DNA from: Candidatus Nomurabacteria bacterium
GTDB lineage: Bacteria; Patescibacteriota; Minisyncoccia; Phycocordibacterales; SBAW01
Length of the DNA: 40,767 nt
Assembly: GCA_943349945.1 (NCBI GenBank)
Contig: CALQZS010000002.1
Span: 179,750-220,516, forward strand
Direction: 5' to 3'
Position 1 is the first letter of the stretch, and each line of letters starts with the position of its first letter. Under the pieces are notes generated by a model. It worked only from the letters and a program-made list of their open reading frames with translations. It was not told where the DNA came from and did no database searches. Positions 1 to 8,583 of the stretch are shown one piece after another. Made by a program: the position numbers and the translations under genes.

Positions 1-1
1 G

Positions 2-61
2 GTAAAATTAGTTGCTACCGATTTGGCAGCGAGGACGGTGGATTTTGAATTAGTGAGGTAG
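2..61 (+). CDS. 3' end of a truncated CDS, possibly the C-terminal S1 domain of RNase R (ends VKLVATDLAARTVDFELVR*)
   Basis: Open frame from the window edge to TAG at 59-61. The peptide resembles the 'V..VDL..RKIDFELV' end of RNase R S1 domains. Only 19 residues are visible. Confidence 0.4.
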   Translation, partial: VKLVATDLAARTVDFELVR

Positions 62-334
62 TCAGCTCAGCTCCAGCAACTCAGGTAGCTGAGAGGGGTC
101 GGATGGAAACTTGACCCCATTGGGAATAACCACAACCGAGCGAAGACCTTCAAGAAAGTCACTCGATGTGGGCGCCCGCCATGGCACATCCGGCATGGCA
201 TTGTCACGACGATACGCGACACCAAAGCAGCGACCTTCTGCTGTGGTTACCACGCCGTATCGGACACGATACGGCCCGACCTGAACTTCCTGACTGAGGA
301 TAGACTCAATAGACCTGCTTTCCGGCATAGTCAC
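62..334 (-). CDS. hypothetical protein (about 88-90 aa)
   Basis: ORF with SD-like AGGGGG upstream of ATG at 328 and a plausible promoter (TTGCTA-17-TTATAT on the minus strand) upstream. Confidence 0.55.
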   Translation of the reverse strand: MTMPESRSIESILSQEVQVGPYRVRYGVVTTAEGRCFGVAYRRDNAMPDVPWRAPTSSDFLEGLRSVVVIPNGVKFPSDPSQLPELLELS

Positions 335-412
335 CCCCTACACATGTACACTTCCGCCCGATGCGGAATTCTTTTTATATAACTCCACAATAGACTATTT
401 AGCAACCGCGGT

Positions 413-442
413 AAAAAACAACCCGCACACAAGGTGCGGGTT
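413..442 (-). terminator. intrinsic terminator for the 453-1022 gene
   Basis: AACCCGCAC-acaag-GTGCGGGTT hairpin. On the minus strand it is followed by GTTTTTT. Confidence 0.75.
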
Positions 443-452
443 TGGGGCAGAG

Positions 453-1022
453 TCAGGTTTGTTCAGGTTGATCGCCAGCAGACTCACCATGAGACTGTTC
501 GGCATCGCTACTGGTAACGTGTGCCGACAGCGTACCCGACAGGTGCCGGTCGATGAGTGTCAAGCTGAAGCAGACGCCAATGCCGATGCCGACGATGAGC
601 TGGACCACCACCGTATTCCAGACGCCTTGTCCGGACACGATGCCAGTGGACAAAAGCAGCCAGTAGACGAGGCCGAAGATGCACATCGGCACCAGTGCCC
701 GCCAAATACGGCCGCCCAGCGCTTGCTTGGATTTGCGGAGGATGTACCCCCACGTTGCCAAGAACAACAGAAGCGTCGCCAGATAGAACAGCAGGAGCAT
801 CGGCAGCGATTGGTCATCCCCAGGCCCGGGAATGATGCCGGCATCCCACTGGTAGAGCGCCCAGCCCACCCAGCTGTATCCGCTGGAGTTGTAGGTCAGA
901 AAGACCAGTAGAGTGATGGGGAGGATTCGGGCGCATACAATACGCCCGAACCAGAACCCTGAAAACAGTCCGGTGCGCGTACGGAGCACGGGCGCCGGGG
1001 CCAAAGGAGTTGCTGCTACCAA
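453..1022 (-). CDS. multi-pass membrane protein, hypothetical
   Basis: 189-aa ORF with about 4 hydrophobic segments, TTG start preceded by GGGGAG, and upstream TTGACA-17-TAATAG. Confidence 0.65.
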   Translation of the reverse strand: MVAATPLAPAPVLRTRTGLFSGFWFGRIVCARILPITLLVFLTYNSSGYSWVGWALYQWDAGIIPGPGDDQSLPMLLLFYLATLLLFLATWGYILRKSKQALGGRIWRALVPMCIFGLVYWLLLSTGIVSGQGVWNTVVVQLIVGIGIGVCFSLTLIDRHLSGTLSAHVTSSDAEQSHGESAGDQPEQT

Positions 1023-1120
1023 GGGATCTCTCCCCTTTCTTTTGAATTAAGTCGAAGACCGACCACCACAACTATTACATCACATCTATTTTTTTGTCAA
1101 TACAACGCATATATAAAAAA

Positions 1121-1146
1121 TACCGCGCAAGCAAACTTGCGCGGTA
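1121..1146 (-). terminator. intrinsic terminator for the 1195-2148 gene
   Basis: TACCGCGCAAG-CAAA-CTTGCGCGGTA hairpin. On the minus strand it is followed by TTTTTTAT. Confidence 0.8.
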
Positions 1147-1194
1147 GAGTGGTCGAACGAAAGTGCTTTGTCGACGATTCGGCTTAGCGCCGGA

Positions 1195-2148
1195 TCACAT
1201 ATCCTTGGTCCACGTCGCCAAGGTGTCAGCCAAGGTGCCCTTCCAGACCATCGCTTGCTTCCAGTAGCGAGCGAAGGAGCCTTCGGGCGGGACGAAGTCG
1301 GAGGCCGGATAGCTTTTGATCTTGGCGAGTTGCGTATTGGTGTTCGACGCTGACGCAACCAGCAAGATCGGGGTGCAGGCGCCGGAAAGCAGCTCCTTCT
1401 CGCCCACGTTCTGGTTGCCACACGGCACGAAGGCTGGGCCGACCCCGGGGATCTGCACGTTGAGCATCGCCGGCGTGCGTACCGGGATGATCCGCAGACC
1501 GTTGGTTTTGATGAACTTGAAGCGGTCGTTTTCCGGATTGGCGGCCTGCACCATCAGGACGACTTGTGCTTGCTGGTCGACGAGCATCTGAAGCGCGGCG
1601 TCCATGCTGTCGGCGGAGGTCAAGTAGTTGACGTTCTTCGCGGCGGCCAGACGAGGCTCAATCTTCTGGAGCTGCTCGAACGTCCTGCCGGGACCAGATG
1701 CGCGACTCGCGTTCACGAACTTGGCATGTTCGGCGTTGTTGAGCACACCACCCCAGGTTCCCCGGACCCGGTCGTACACGGCCTGGGTCACCACGACGAA
1801 GATGAACTCGTTGCCGATGCCCTCGGCGCGAAGGATCTGGAACTTGTCCTTGTACTTCTCTTCACCGGTCAGCATGCCGTAGACATTGCCTTGTGCGAGC
1901 ATGAAGCTGCCTGGATGCGCCAGGACGTAGTCCATGTTCGCCGGCGTCCCAGCCGACGTTGCAATGGGCACATCGGCCCATGCTTTTGCAAGCGCAGCCT
2001 GGGCCGGCGGGCCGTAGTATTTGAAGTAGTCACCGGCTTTTCCGCCGGTCATCAGACAGTCGCCCGTGCACTCCTGCGCCGAGACAGGGCTCGTCGCAAG
2101 AGCGAGGAGCATGGCCACAGTGGCCAAAAAGCTGAGTCGCATCTTCAT
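1195..2148 (-). CDS. secreted periplasmic binding-like protein, TAXI/TRAP solute-receptor-like
   Basis: 317 aa with signal peptide (MKMRLSFLATVAMLLALATSPVSAQ). 'TGGKAGDYFKYYGPPAQAAL...PIATSAGTPANMDYVLAHPGSFMLAQGNV' resembles the TAXI-family N-terminus. SD AGGAAA. Confidence 0.6.
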   Translation of the reverse strand: MKMRLSFLATVAMLLALATSPVSAQECTGDCLMTGGKAGDYFKYYGPPAQAALAKAWADVPIATSAGTPANMDYVLAHPGSFMLAQGNVYGMLTGEEKYKDKFQILRAEGIGNEFIFVVVTQAVYDRVRGTWGGVLNNAEHAKFVNASRASGPGRTFEQLQKIEPRLAAAKNVNYLTSADSMDAALQMLVDQQAQVVLMVQAANPENDRFKFIKTNGLRIIPVRTPAMLNVQIPGVGPAFVPCGNQNVGEKELLSGACTPILLVASASNTNTQLAKIKSYPASDFVPPEGSFARYWKQAMVWKGTLADTLATWTKDM

Positions 2149-2279
2149 CGTTTTTCATTTCCTGTGTTTGTGGCTTCGGATACATCCGAAGGGACAGGTC
2201 ATCAGACCTCCGATTTAAGGCTCGTGCAAAACCCTAAACAGGAGGTCCGATGTTTTTTGTATGAAAGAACAGCAACGCT

Positions 2280-2315
2280 AAATTAGCACGCATACTAAAT
2301 ACTGTCAATTTGACA
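2280..2315 (-). promoter_or_regulatory. sigma70-like promoter for the 1195-2148 gene
   Basis: Minus strand: TTGACA (2308-2303), 17-bp spacer, TAATTT (2285-2280). Confidence 0.65.
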
Positions 2316-2339
2316 TATATAGTTTATACAGTACTGTAT
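2310..2339 (+). promoter_or_regulatory. sigma70-like promoter overlapping a 14-bp palindrome (ATACAGTACTGTAT, 2326-2339)
   Basis: TTGACA (2310-2315), 16-bp spacer, TACTGT (2332-2337). The perfect palindrome covers the -10. Confidence 0.55.
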
Positions 2340-2371
2340 CACCGGAAAGATCAACAAAAAAACGGTGACAC

Positions 2372-3301
2372 ATGCCACTCCATCTAGAACCGCTCCCAGC
2401 ACAGAGCTCTGGAGCCGAAGGGCTGAGGCAACTCGTTGCAGCATCCCAAGCGTGGCGGCCGGTGCTGTGGTTTTTGCACCCAAACCACATACTATATTTG
2501 GCATACGCGAAGCATGTGCTCAGTGACAAGCATCGAGCAGGCTTAGTGCCAGATTCTGACGCAACAATGGCAGTTGAATATTTTGACGCCATTGCCAAGA
2601 TGGGATGGTCGCCACTATCTCCGGAAGGGATTTACCTTGCGACAGTGCACGCAAAACTAGCCTCGCTCGTAGGCGACATCCGCCGGCGTAAAGACGAACA
2701 CATTGAAGGGCGACACAAGGCTCAAAAAGATTTTGAGCATACGGAGCACATACAGCACCAAGCAGCGCTCCGTACACAGCCTATCAAAGTGCTGGTCAAA
2801 ACAGGGCGAGCAGCACTTGCACCTATCGCTATGGCACTGCTTGGTGTTGTGGTGGCACAAGGGGCACAACCCTTCGTGCCCGAAAAGGTAGCCGCGAGCA
2901 CTAATGAATTAGTTATCACTCTCACCTTGAGTGTGCTGATGGTGCTATTCTTCAACCTTGCCTCATACTTTTGGGCAAAAACTCGAGAGGAACGGCACCG
3001 CCGAATCCTCCACGAAAAGCAGTCAGCAGTCAAAGAGCGATACAATAGGGCACGCAGGTTGATTAACGATGTCAACTGGAGGCCATTAGTAGCCGCGTAT
3101 GAAGAGTACACTAGCATCCCCTACACTGACCCGATGTATTATCGGCCTACCTTCGATAACGACTTGACTGAAGGGTTTGCTGAGGCAGAGCGCACCCGCG
3201 AACATCAAACAGCCTTTGCTATTTTTGTTCTGCGACTACTAATTAAAACGTGTGCGCGCTGTCTACCAAAAAGACGCCGCACAAAATCCTCAGCAGCGTA
3301 G
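2372..3301 (+). CDS. hypothetical membrane protein
   Basis: 309-aa ORF with about two TM segments around residues 150-205, GGTGA SD, and its own promoter and terminator. Confidence 0.65.
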   Translation: MPLHLEPLPAQSSGAEGLRQLVAASQAWRPVLWFLHPNHILYLAYAKHVLSDKHRAGLVPDSDATMAVEYFDAIAKMGWSPLSPEGIYLATVHAKLASLVGDIRRRKDEHIEGRHKAQKDFEHTEHIQHQAALRTQPIKVLVKTGRAALAPIAMALLGVVVAQGAQPFVPEKVAASTNELVITLTLSVLMVLFFNLASYFWAKTREERHRRILHEKQSAVKERYNRARRLINDVNWRPLVAAYEEYTSIPYTDPMYYRPTFDNDLTEGFAEAERTREHQTAFAIFVLRLLIKTCARCLPKRRRTKSSAA

Positions 3302-3313
3302 ACGTTTATAACC

Positions 3314-3348
3314 ACTCCGCCCAATCAACAAGGCGGAGTTTTTTATTT
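3314..3348 (+). terminator. intrinsic terminator
   Basis: ACTCCGCC-loop-GGCGGAGT followed by TTTTTATTT. Confidence 0.8.
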
Positions 3349-5598
3349 AGCAACCGCTACCGCTTCTTCAAACTTAACCGAGAGGAGTTTCGAAACTCCA
3401 TCAGAGCCCATAGTGATGCCGTAGAGTATTCCTGCGCGAGACATAGTTTCGCGGTTGTGCGTGATTAAAATAAGCTGCGAGCGGCTCGCCAAGCTCGAGA
3501 TCATATCGCCATAGCGGCGCGAGTTTGCCTCGTCGAGCGCTGCATCGGTTTCGTCCAATATCAAAAACGGTGGTGGGTTAACCTGCGACATAGCGAAAAT
3601 AAGCGCAATCGAAGTAAGTGCACGCTCACCCCCCGAGAGCATGTGTAGGCCTTTGATGCGTTTGTGTGGCAGAGAAATTGCTATCTCTATACCCTCCTCT
3701 GTACGCTCTGTTTGTTCGCTCGCAACCTCGGGAGCTTCTGCATCATCATCTTCATCCAACACGCGAGCCACAGGCCGCACCTCTTTAACCACTGCGAGCT
3801 CTGCTGTGCCGCCCCCAAACATCAACTTAAAGAACGCATCAAATTGGGTATTTATTTTCTCGATACCGTCGGTAAAGCGCACCTCAAGTGTCTCGGTTAG
3901 TTCGTCAATTAACTGGTGGAGCGACGCGGCAGATGCCTCCAAATCCTCGAGCTCTCGCCTCAAAAACTGATCGCGCTCAACTGTTTCTTGATGCTCACGC
4001 AAGACTTCCGCCGCATTGCCAGCACCAATTTCTTCGAGCTTTATCTTCATCCGCTCCACCTTGCGGCGACGGTCTTCTTGCATGGCACGCGGCTCGTCCA
4101 CCACGTCCGCGTCCGATACCGGCTCACCTTGGGCGTTTTTGAGCTCTACGTCTTCGTATGCAAGCGCTGCCCTACCAAGCAAGGCACCTGCCTCGGCCAA
4201 CTCTGCCCGAAATTGCTCGTGCTCGCGGGCAAGCGTGTCTGTTGCTGCCTGCAATGCCGCGAGTGTCGTCTGAAGCTCGCTCCGGCGAGCCATCGCCGCA
4301 AAGAGCTCGCGTTCGCCTTCTCGATTTGCGTCTTTTTCGTTTTCTATCTTTTTACGCAACGCCTGGGTAGCCGCGGTAATACGTGTCTCTTCCTGACTCA
4401 AATTTGCCAGCTCGCCTTCGAGCCCCTGCTTTTTTGCCTGCAACTCTTCTGGAGAATGCGCCGCCTGTGCAGTCGCCTGCACCAGTTGGCCAAAAAAATC
4501 TTTTACTGCCACCACAAGCGTGGTCAGTTTTTCTTTTACCTGCGAGCCTTCAAGCGCAAGCGCCTCCTCTAGCCCCTGCTCGATAGTTTGTGCAAAGGTG
4601 CGCACTTGCTCGGTGGGCACCGAGCTTCGGGTCACCACCGTGATGCGTTCGTGCGCCAACAACTCGCCCTCTATGCGACCCAAGTCGCGGACAATACTGT
4701 CGCGCCGCGACGCCACCGCCCTTACCTCGGCTTCCAGTGCGACCAGCTCATTTGTGCCTGCATCATCTTTCTTTTGACTCAGCTCTTGGCGCAAATGAGC
4801 AATCCTCTGTGTCAGTGCATCATGCTCTTTTTTAGGGGTGGCGAGGTCTTCGCCCACCAAGCCTTCTTGTACCCGCAAGTACACGCTTTCGCGTTTTAAA
4901 TATTCCAAATATTTTTCGGCCAAGTCGTCGCGCAGCTTTTGCGATTCTTCTATTTTTTTGACCTGCCCGCTTAAAAAACGCAGGTGCGGAGCCAGCTCGC
5001 GACGCAGCGCCTCTACCTCGCGCATGTTTTCGGCAGTTTTTTGCAGCTTGCGTTTTGCCTCAACTTTTTTATACAAAAAAGCGGTGAGCCCTAGCCCGTC
5101 CTCTATCATCTCGCGGCGCTCGCGCGCACTGGACGAGAGCACGCGGTCTGCCTCGCCCTGGGAGATTATATGGTGCCCAGAAGCACCAATATTTGCCTGA
5201 GCCAACAGTTCGGCAATATCGCGCAAGCGCACGGTACTGCCGTTAAGTAGGTACTCGTTGCTACCGTCGCGGTTGACCACGCGCTCTATCGCCACTTCAT
5301 CAAAGTCCACTGCAAGCGCTCGTCGTCCGCCAACTGGCGGATTATCGAACACCAACTTGACCGATGCGCGGCCGGCGCGCGGTACTGCGGCCGAGCCATT
5401 CCAGATCATGTCTTCGCCGCGCCGGCCGCGCATCGACTTCATCGACTGCTCACCCAACACAAAGCGAAACGACTCGGCAATATTACTTTTACCCGAGCCG
5501 TTGGGACCCACAATAGACGTAACCGCCGAGGCAAATTCCAATTGAGTCTTTTTTGCAAAAGATTTAAATCCTGAGAGCTCTATCGACTTCAAGCGCAT
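3343..5598 (-). CDS. smc: short chromosome segregation SMC protein
   Basis: Walker A GPNGSGKSN, ABC signature LSGGERALTSIAL, Walker B FLILDETDAALDEANSRRY, coiled coil between. 751 aa. Confidence 0.9.
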   Translation of the reverse strand: MRLKSIELSGFKSFAKKTQLEFASAVTSIVGPNGSGKSNIAESFRFVLGEQSMKSMRGRRGEDMIWNGSAAVPRAGRASVKLVFDNPPVGGRRALAVDFDEVAIERVVNRDGSNEYLLNGSTVRLRDIAELLAQANIGASGHHIISQGEADRVLSSSARERREMIEDGLGLTAFLYKKVEAKRKLQKTAENMREVEALRRELAPHLRFLSGQVKKIEESQKLRDDLAEKYLEYLKRESVYLRVQEGLVGEDLATPKKEHDALTQRIAHLRQELSQKKDDAGTNELVALEAEVRAVASRRDSIVRDLGRIEGELLAHERITVVTRSSVPTEQVRTFAQTIEQGLEEALALEGSQVKEKLTTLVVAVKDFFGQLVQATAQAAHSPEELQAKKQGLEGELANLSQEETRITAATQALRKKIENEKDANREGERELFAAMARRSELQTTLAALQAATDTLAREHEQFRAELAEAGALLGRAALAYEDVELKNAQGEPVSDADVVDEPRAMQEDRRRKVERMKIKLEEIGAGNAAEVLREHQETVERDQFLRRELEDLEASAASLHQLIDELTETLEVRFTDGIEKINTQFDAFFKLMFGGGTAELAVVKEVRPVARVLDEDDDAEAPEVASEQTERTEEGIEIAISLPHKRIKGLHMLSGGERALTSIALIFAMSQVNPPPFLILDETDAALDEANSRRYGDMISSLASRSQLILITHNRETMSRAGILYGITMGSDGVSKLLSVKFEEAVAVAK

Positions 5599-5607
5599 GA
5601 ACCTAGT

Positions 5608-6300
5608 TTACCACCCCCGAGCCTCTAGTGCTGCGCGTGCTGCGGTTTGTTCGGCCTCTTGCTTGGACTTGCCCTCGCCTTGCGCCAAGAGTGCGTCTTT
5701 GGCATACACACCCACCGTAAAGTGCTTGTCGTGGTCGGGGCCGGTCTCTTTAAGCACCGTGTAGTGCGGAGTCGAACCTTCGGCTTCTTGCACCTTTTCT
5801 TGCAAGGTTGATTTAGGATCTTGCCACAAGCGCTTTTTAACTATCTCGTCGATTTTAGGGAAAAGATGCGCTTCAATAAACGTCCGCGATGCTTCGTAGC
5901 CTTGGTCGAGGTATATCGCCCCAATAAGCGCCTCGAATGCATTTGCCAAGAGCATCTGCCGTGCACGACCATTGTCTTTTGCCTCGCCACGACTCAATAG
6001 CAAGTAGTCGTTCATCCCCAGAGCTGATGCAACTTCGGAAAGCGTCACCGCATTCACCAGCGACGCACGAAAGGCGGTCAAATCGCCCTCGGGCTTGTCG
6101 GGATATTTTTCGTACAAAAAGTGGGTGGATACCAACTCGAGCACCGCATCACCCAAAAACTCAAGACGCTCGTTGTGCCCACCAACCTCGCCCCGGTGTT
6201 CGTTTAGGTATGAGCGGTGCGTAAACGCCTGACGCAACAAGGCAGCATCAACAAACGAGACTCCTATCTCTTTTTCAAATGTCTGGATATCTTTTGGCAT
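5608..6300 (-). CDS. rnc: ribonuclease III
   Basis: HNERLEFLGDAVLELV signature and C-terminal dsRBD (GEGKSKQEAEQTAARAALE). Confidence 0.95.
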   Translation of the reverse strand: MPKDIQTFEKEIGVSFVDAALLRQAFTHRSYLNEHRGEVGGHNERLEFLGDAVLELVSTHFLYEKYPDKPEGDLTAFRASLVNAVTLSEVASALGMNDYLLLSRGEAKDNGRARQMLLANAFEALIGAIYLDQGYEASRTFIEAHLFPKIDEIVKKRLWQDPKSTLQEKVQEAEGSTPHYTVLKETGPDHDKHFTVGVYAKDALLAQGEGKSKQEAEQTAARAALEARGW

Positions 6301-6303
6301 ACG

Positions 6304-7236
6304 TTATCGTTTGCTACTGCTAGTGTGTACTTTTGTAGCGGTTAATTTTTGAATCGCTTTAGTAATGATGGGGAGCATGTCTTCATAAAAATTGAGTTCG
6401 AGCACGTCGGCCAAACGGAACCACTGCGCGTCATCAAGCCCGCCTTTTTGCTCGAGCGTGATTTCTGTAAAGGGCGTTTCTGCAAGAAAGTACGTTACGT
6501 GTTTGCGTTTTTTACCCAAAGCAGGGTCGCTTGCAACATACTCGTTTTCTCCAATATTTTCAACTAGCGTAACATCCAGCCCCAACTCTTCTTTAAGGCC
6601 ACGCACTGTCCCCTGCTCTACCGTCTCGCTTGCAGTTTCGGGAGCGTCGCCTATTTTGCCCTTAGACAGGGTCCAGTGGCCAAAAATATCGTGCACGAGG
6701 GCCAAGTAGATGTCGCCTTGATGCTTGGCAAAAACCACCGCCCCGCCCAAATGCTGTACGGGCAGCTGCTCATAGGGAACGTCTTTCTTTTTCTTAGAGA
6801 TTTCGTCCTTACCTGGCTCGCCCAGCTCTTTGTACACAGCACCAAGGACGCCGTTTACAAACCGGCCGGAGTTTTCGCCACCAAAGCTTTTTGCCAACTC
6901 TATCGCCTCGTTTATGGCAACCTTGGCAGGCACTTTTTCTCTATCAGCAAACAACAGCTCATAGAGTCCAAGACGCAGGACGTTGCGGTCGATAAGGGCG
7001 ATGCGGTCGAGCGGCCACTCAGGTGCCGCTTTTTCTATAATCAAATCCAAATCCAACCGACGCTCTACCACACCCCGCACCAATTCCGCCATAAACGGCA
7101 AATCCCCAGCAGATGGGGCAAATTCTTGTGCGTTGCGCTCGAGCAGCGCTTCAGTATCAACATTGGCGTAATTACGAAAATCCCACTCGAAGAGAGTTTG
7201 GAGTACCACCGATCTAGAGAGGTGTCGATTCGCCAT
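6304..7236 (-). CDS. nusB: NusB antitermination factor fused to a C-terminal NUDIX-like domain
   Basis: N-terminal about 145 aa NusB ('AINEAIELAKSFGGENSGRFVNGVLGAVYKEL'). C-terminal about 165 aa NUDIX-like ('HLGGAVVFAK..HWTLSKGKIGDAPETASETVEQGTVRGLKEELGLDV'). Confidence 0.88.
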   Translation of the reverse strand: MANRHLSRSVVLQTLFEWDFRNYANVDTEALLERNAQEFAPSAGDLPFMAELVRGVVERRLDLDLIIEKAAPEWPLDRIALIDRNVLRLGLYELLFADREKVPAKVAINEAIELAKSFGGENSGRFVNGVLGAVYKELGEPGKDEISKKKKDVPYEQLPVQHLGGAVVFAKHQGDIYLALVHDIFGHWTLSKGKIGDAPETASETVEQGTVRGLKEELGLDVTLVENIGENEYVASDPALGKKRKHVTYFLAETPFTEITLEQKGGLDDAQWFRLADVLELNFYEDMLPIITKAIQKLTATKVHTSSSKR

Positions 7237-7298
7237 ATTGTAAAAAAACTTCTATTTTGTGACCCTACCTACAGAACGCAAACAAAGAAACCGTTTAA

Positions 7299-7538
7299 CT
7301 ATTTTTGAACTGCTTCTTTCTGTGCCTTCTCGTTCTTAACCTTTTTCGCTGCTTTTGCCTGTGCTTTAGCAGCAACGTCTACAATCACGCGTCCACGGTA
7401 GCGACCGCAGGCTGGGCAGGCGCGGTGTGACACACGCACGGCACCACACTCGCACTTTGCGAGCGTTTGGGCCTTTAGGGCATGGTGCGAACGGCGGTTA
7501 GCCGTGTGCGCCCTTGTGTGTCTCATGCGGACTACCAT
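7299..7538 (-). CDS. rpmF: 50S ribosomal protein bL32
   Basis: RHTRAHTANRRSHHAL and a Zn-ribbon-like CxCG..CxxC. Confidence 0.92.
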   Translation of the reverse strand: MVVRMRHTRAHTANRRSHHALKAQTLAKCECGAVRVSHRACPACGRYRGRVIVDVAAKAQAKAAKKVKNEKAQKEAVQK

Positions 7539-7576
7539 ACTGGGGACTATACCAATATATACAAAAAAAGTAAATA

Positions 7577-7600
7577 CGGCCTGTGTATTACCACAGGCCG
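7577..7600 (-). terminator. intrinsic terminator for the 7623-7859 ORF
   Basis: CGGCCTGTG-loop-CACAGGCCG. On the minus strand a TATTTACTTTTTTT tract follows. Confidence 0.65.
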
Positions 7601-7622
7601 CTGGCTCAAAGCCATCACATTA

Positions 7623-7859
7623 TCATGCACCCTTAGAACGAGGCATATGCGAAATACAACCACCCTGCGCCCCCGGCACAAACCACCTGCATAGCGAAAA
7701 CGGCGACTCCGTTACCGCAAACATATTGAGGGGCGTCTGATGCTGACACCCATCACAGAGCACTTCCGTTGCACTGGGAGCAGCGTTCTTCAGTAACGTA
7801 CGTATTAGCGTTTCCATATCCCCTTGCGAGGGTGGAACATCCATAGAAATTTCCGTCAA
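7623..7859 (-). CDS. small hypothetical protein
   Basis: 78-aa ORF, TTG start with GGAGGT SD, own terminator. Confidence 0.5.
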   Translation of the reverse strand: MTEISMDVPPSQGDMETLIRTLLKNAAPSATEVLCDGCQHQTPLNMFAVTESPFSLCRWFVPGAQGGCISHMPRSKGA

Positions 7860-7942
7860 CGCAACCTCCGTGGTTTTTTGTATGCCAAAAAAACTTCGAG
7901 CAGCACCGCATTAAAGATGGCACTTCTCCGCACAACAATATA

Positions 7943-8530
7943 TCACAAAAATGTCTTTCTGTGTAGAGCACAGTGCCCCTGTCGTGACAAGGCCGCGTAG
8001 TGCGCTTTCGTGCCATACCCTTTGTGCACCTCGAACCCATAGCGTGGGAACTTTTTTGCCAGCCGCACCATATGCCGGTCGCGTATCACCTTGGCGGCAA
8101 TAGAGGCGAGCGAGATTATAGGCTCCGTCGCATCGCCTCGTATGATGGTTTTTTGCCTATACTCCTTTGGAGCCTTAAGTGAGCCGTCGAGCAGCACCCG
8201 CACATCTACAACACACACCTTTTGTGCACCAACCTTCGCAAGATGCTCGAGGCCGCGGGCAACCGCTTGGGAAATTGCCTTTGCGATGCCTACGTTGTCT
8301 ATATGGGCCGCACTTTTAAACTGGACAGTGTAGGAAACTTCTCCCCTTTTTGCTGCGGCCTCGAGTAGCGCGAATAAGGCTTCGCGTTTTTTTGGGGAGA
8401 GTTTTTTGGAGTCTGCAACACCCGGGAACCTTTTTTTAATATTGTAGCCTTGGGGCACAGCTACCACACCCACCGCCACAGGCCCCGCCAAGGGCCCTCG
8501 ACCAGCCTCGTCTATACCCACGCGCATCAT
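7943..8530 (-). CDS. rnhB: ribonuclease HII
   Basis: MRVGIDEAGRGPLAGPVAVG...SIAAKVIRDRHM. Start reassigned from 8806 to ATG 8530/8527 by family homology and a TATGCT-N6-ATG promoter. Confidence 0.93.
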   Translation of the reverse strand: MMRVGIDEAGRGPLAGPVAVGVVAVPQGYNIKKRFPGVADSKKLSPKKREALFALLEAAAKRGEVSYTVQFKSAAHIDNVGIAKAISQAVARGLEHLAKVGAQKVCVVDVRVLLDGSLKAPKEYRQKTIIRGDATEPIISLASIAAKVIRDRHMVRLAKKFPRYGFEVHKGYGTKAHYAALSRQGHCALHRKTFL

Positions 8531-8544
8531 CGCCCAAGCATAAC

Positions 8545-8575
8545 AAAAAAAACGAGACAGCCTTGAGGCTGCCTC
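8545..8575 (-). terminator. intrinsic terminator for the 8584-8940 gene
   Basis: GAGaCAGCCT-tg-AGGCTGcCTC. On the minus strand it is followed by GTTTTTTTT. Confidence 0.8.
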
Positions 8576-8583
8576 GAGATGCC

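Noticed and set aside
352-378. TTCCGC-ccgat-GCGGAATTCTTTTT hairpin as a plus-strand terminator
   Set aside because: The only plus-strand gene upstream ends at 61 with a minus-strand gene in between, so its role is unclear. It may just be part of the minus promoter region.
1564-2286. 240-aa plus-strand ORF
   Set aside because: Antisense to the signal-peptide protein 1195-2148; composition reads as an out-of-frame shadow (Arg/His-rich) with no motif.
3916-4572. 218-aa plus-strand ORF
   Set aside because: Antisense to smc; Cys/Leu/Phe-rich shadow frame.
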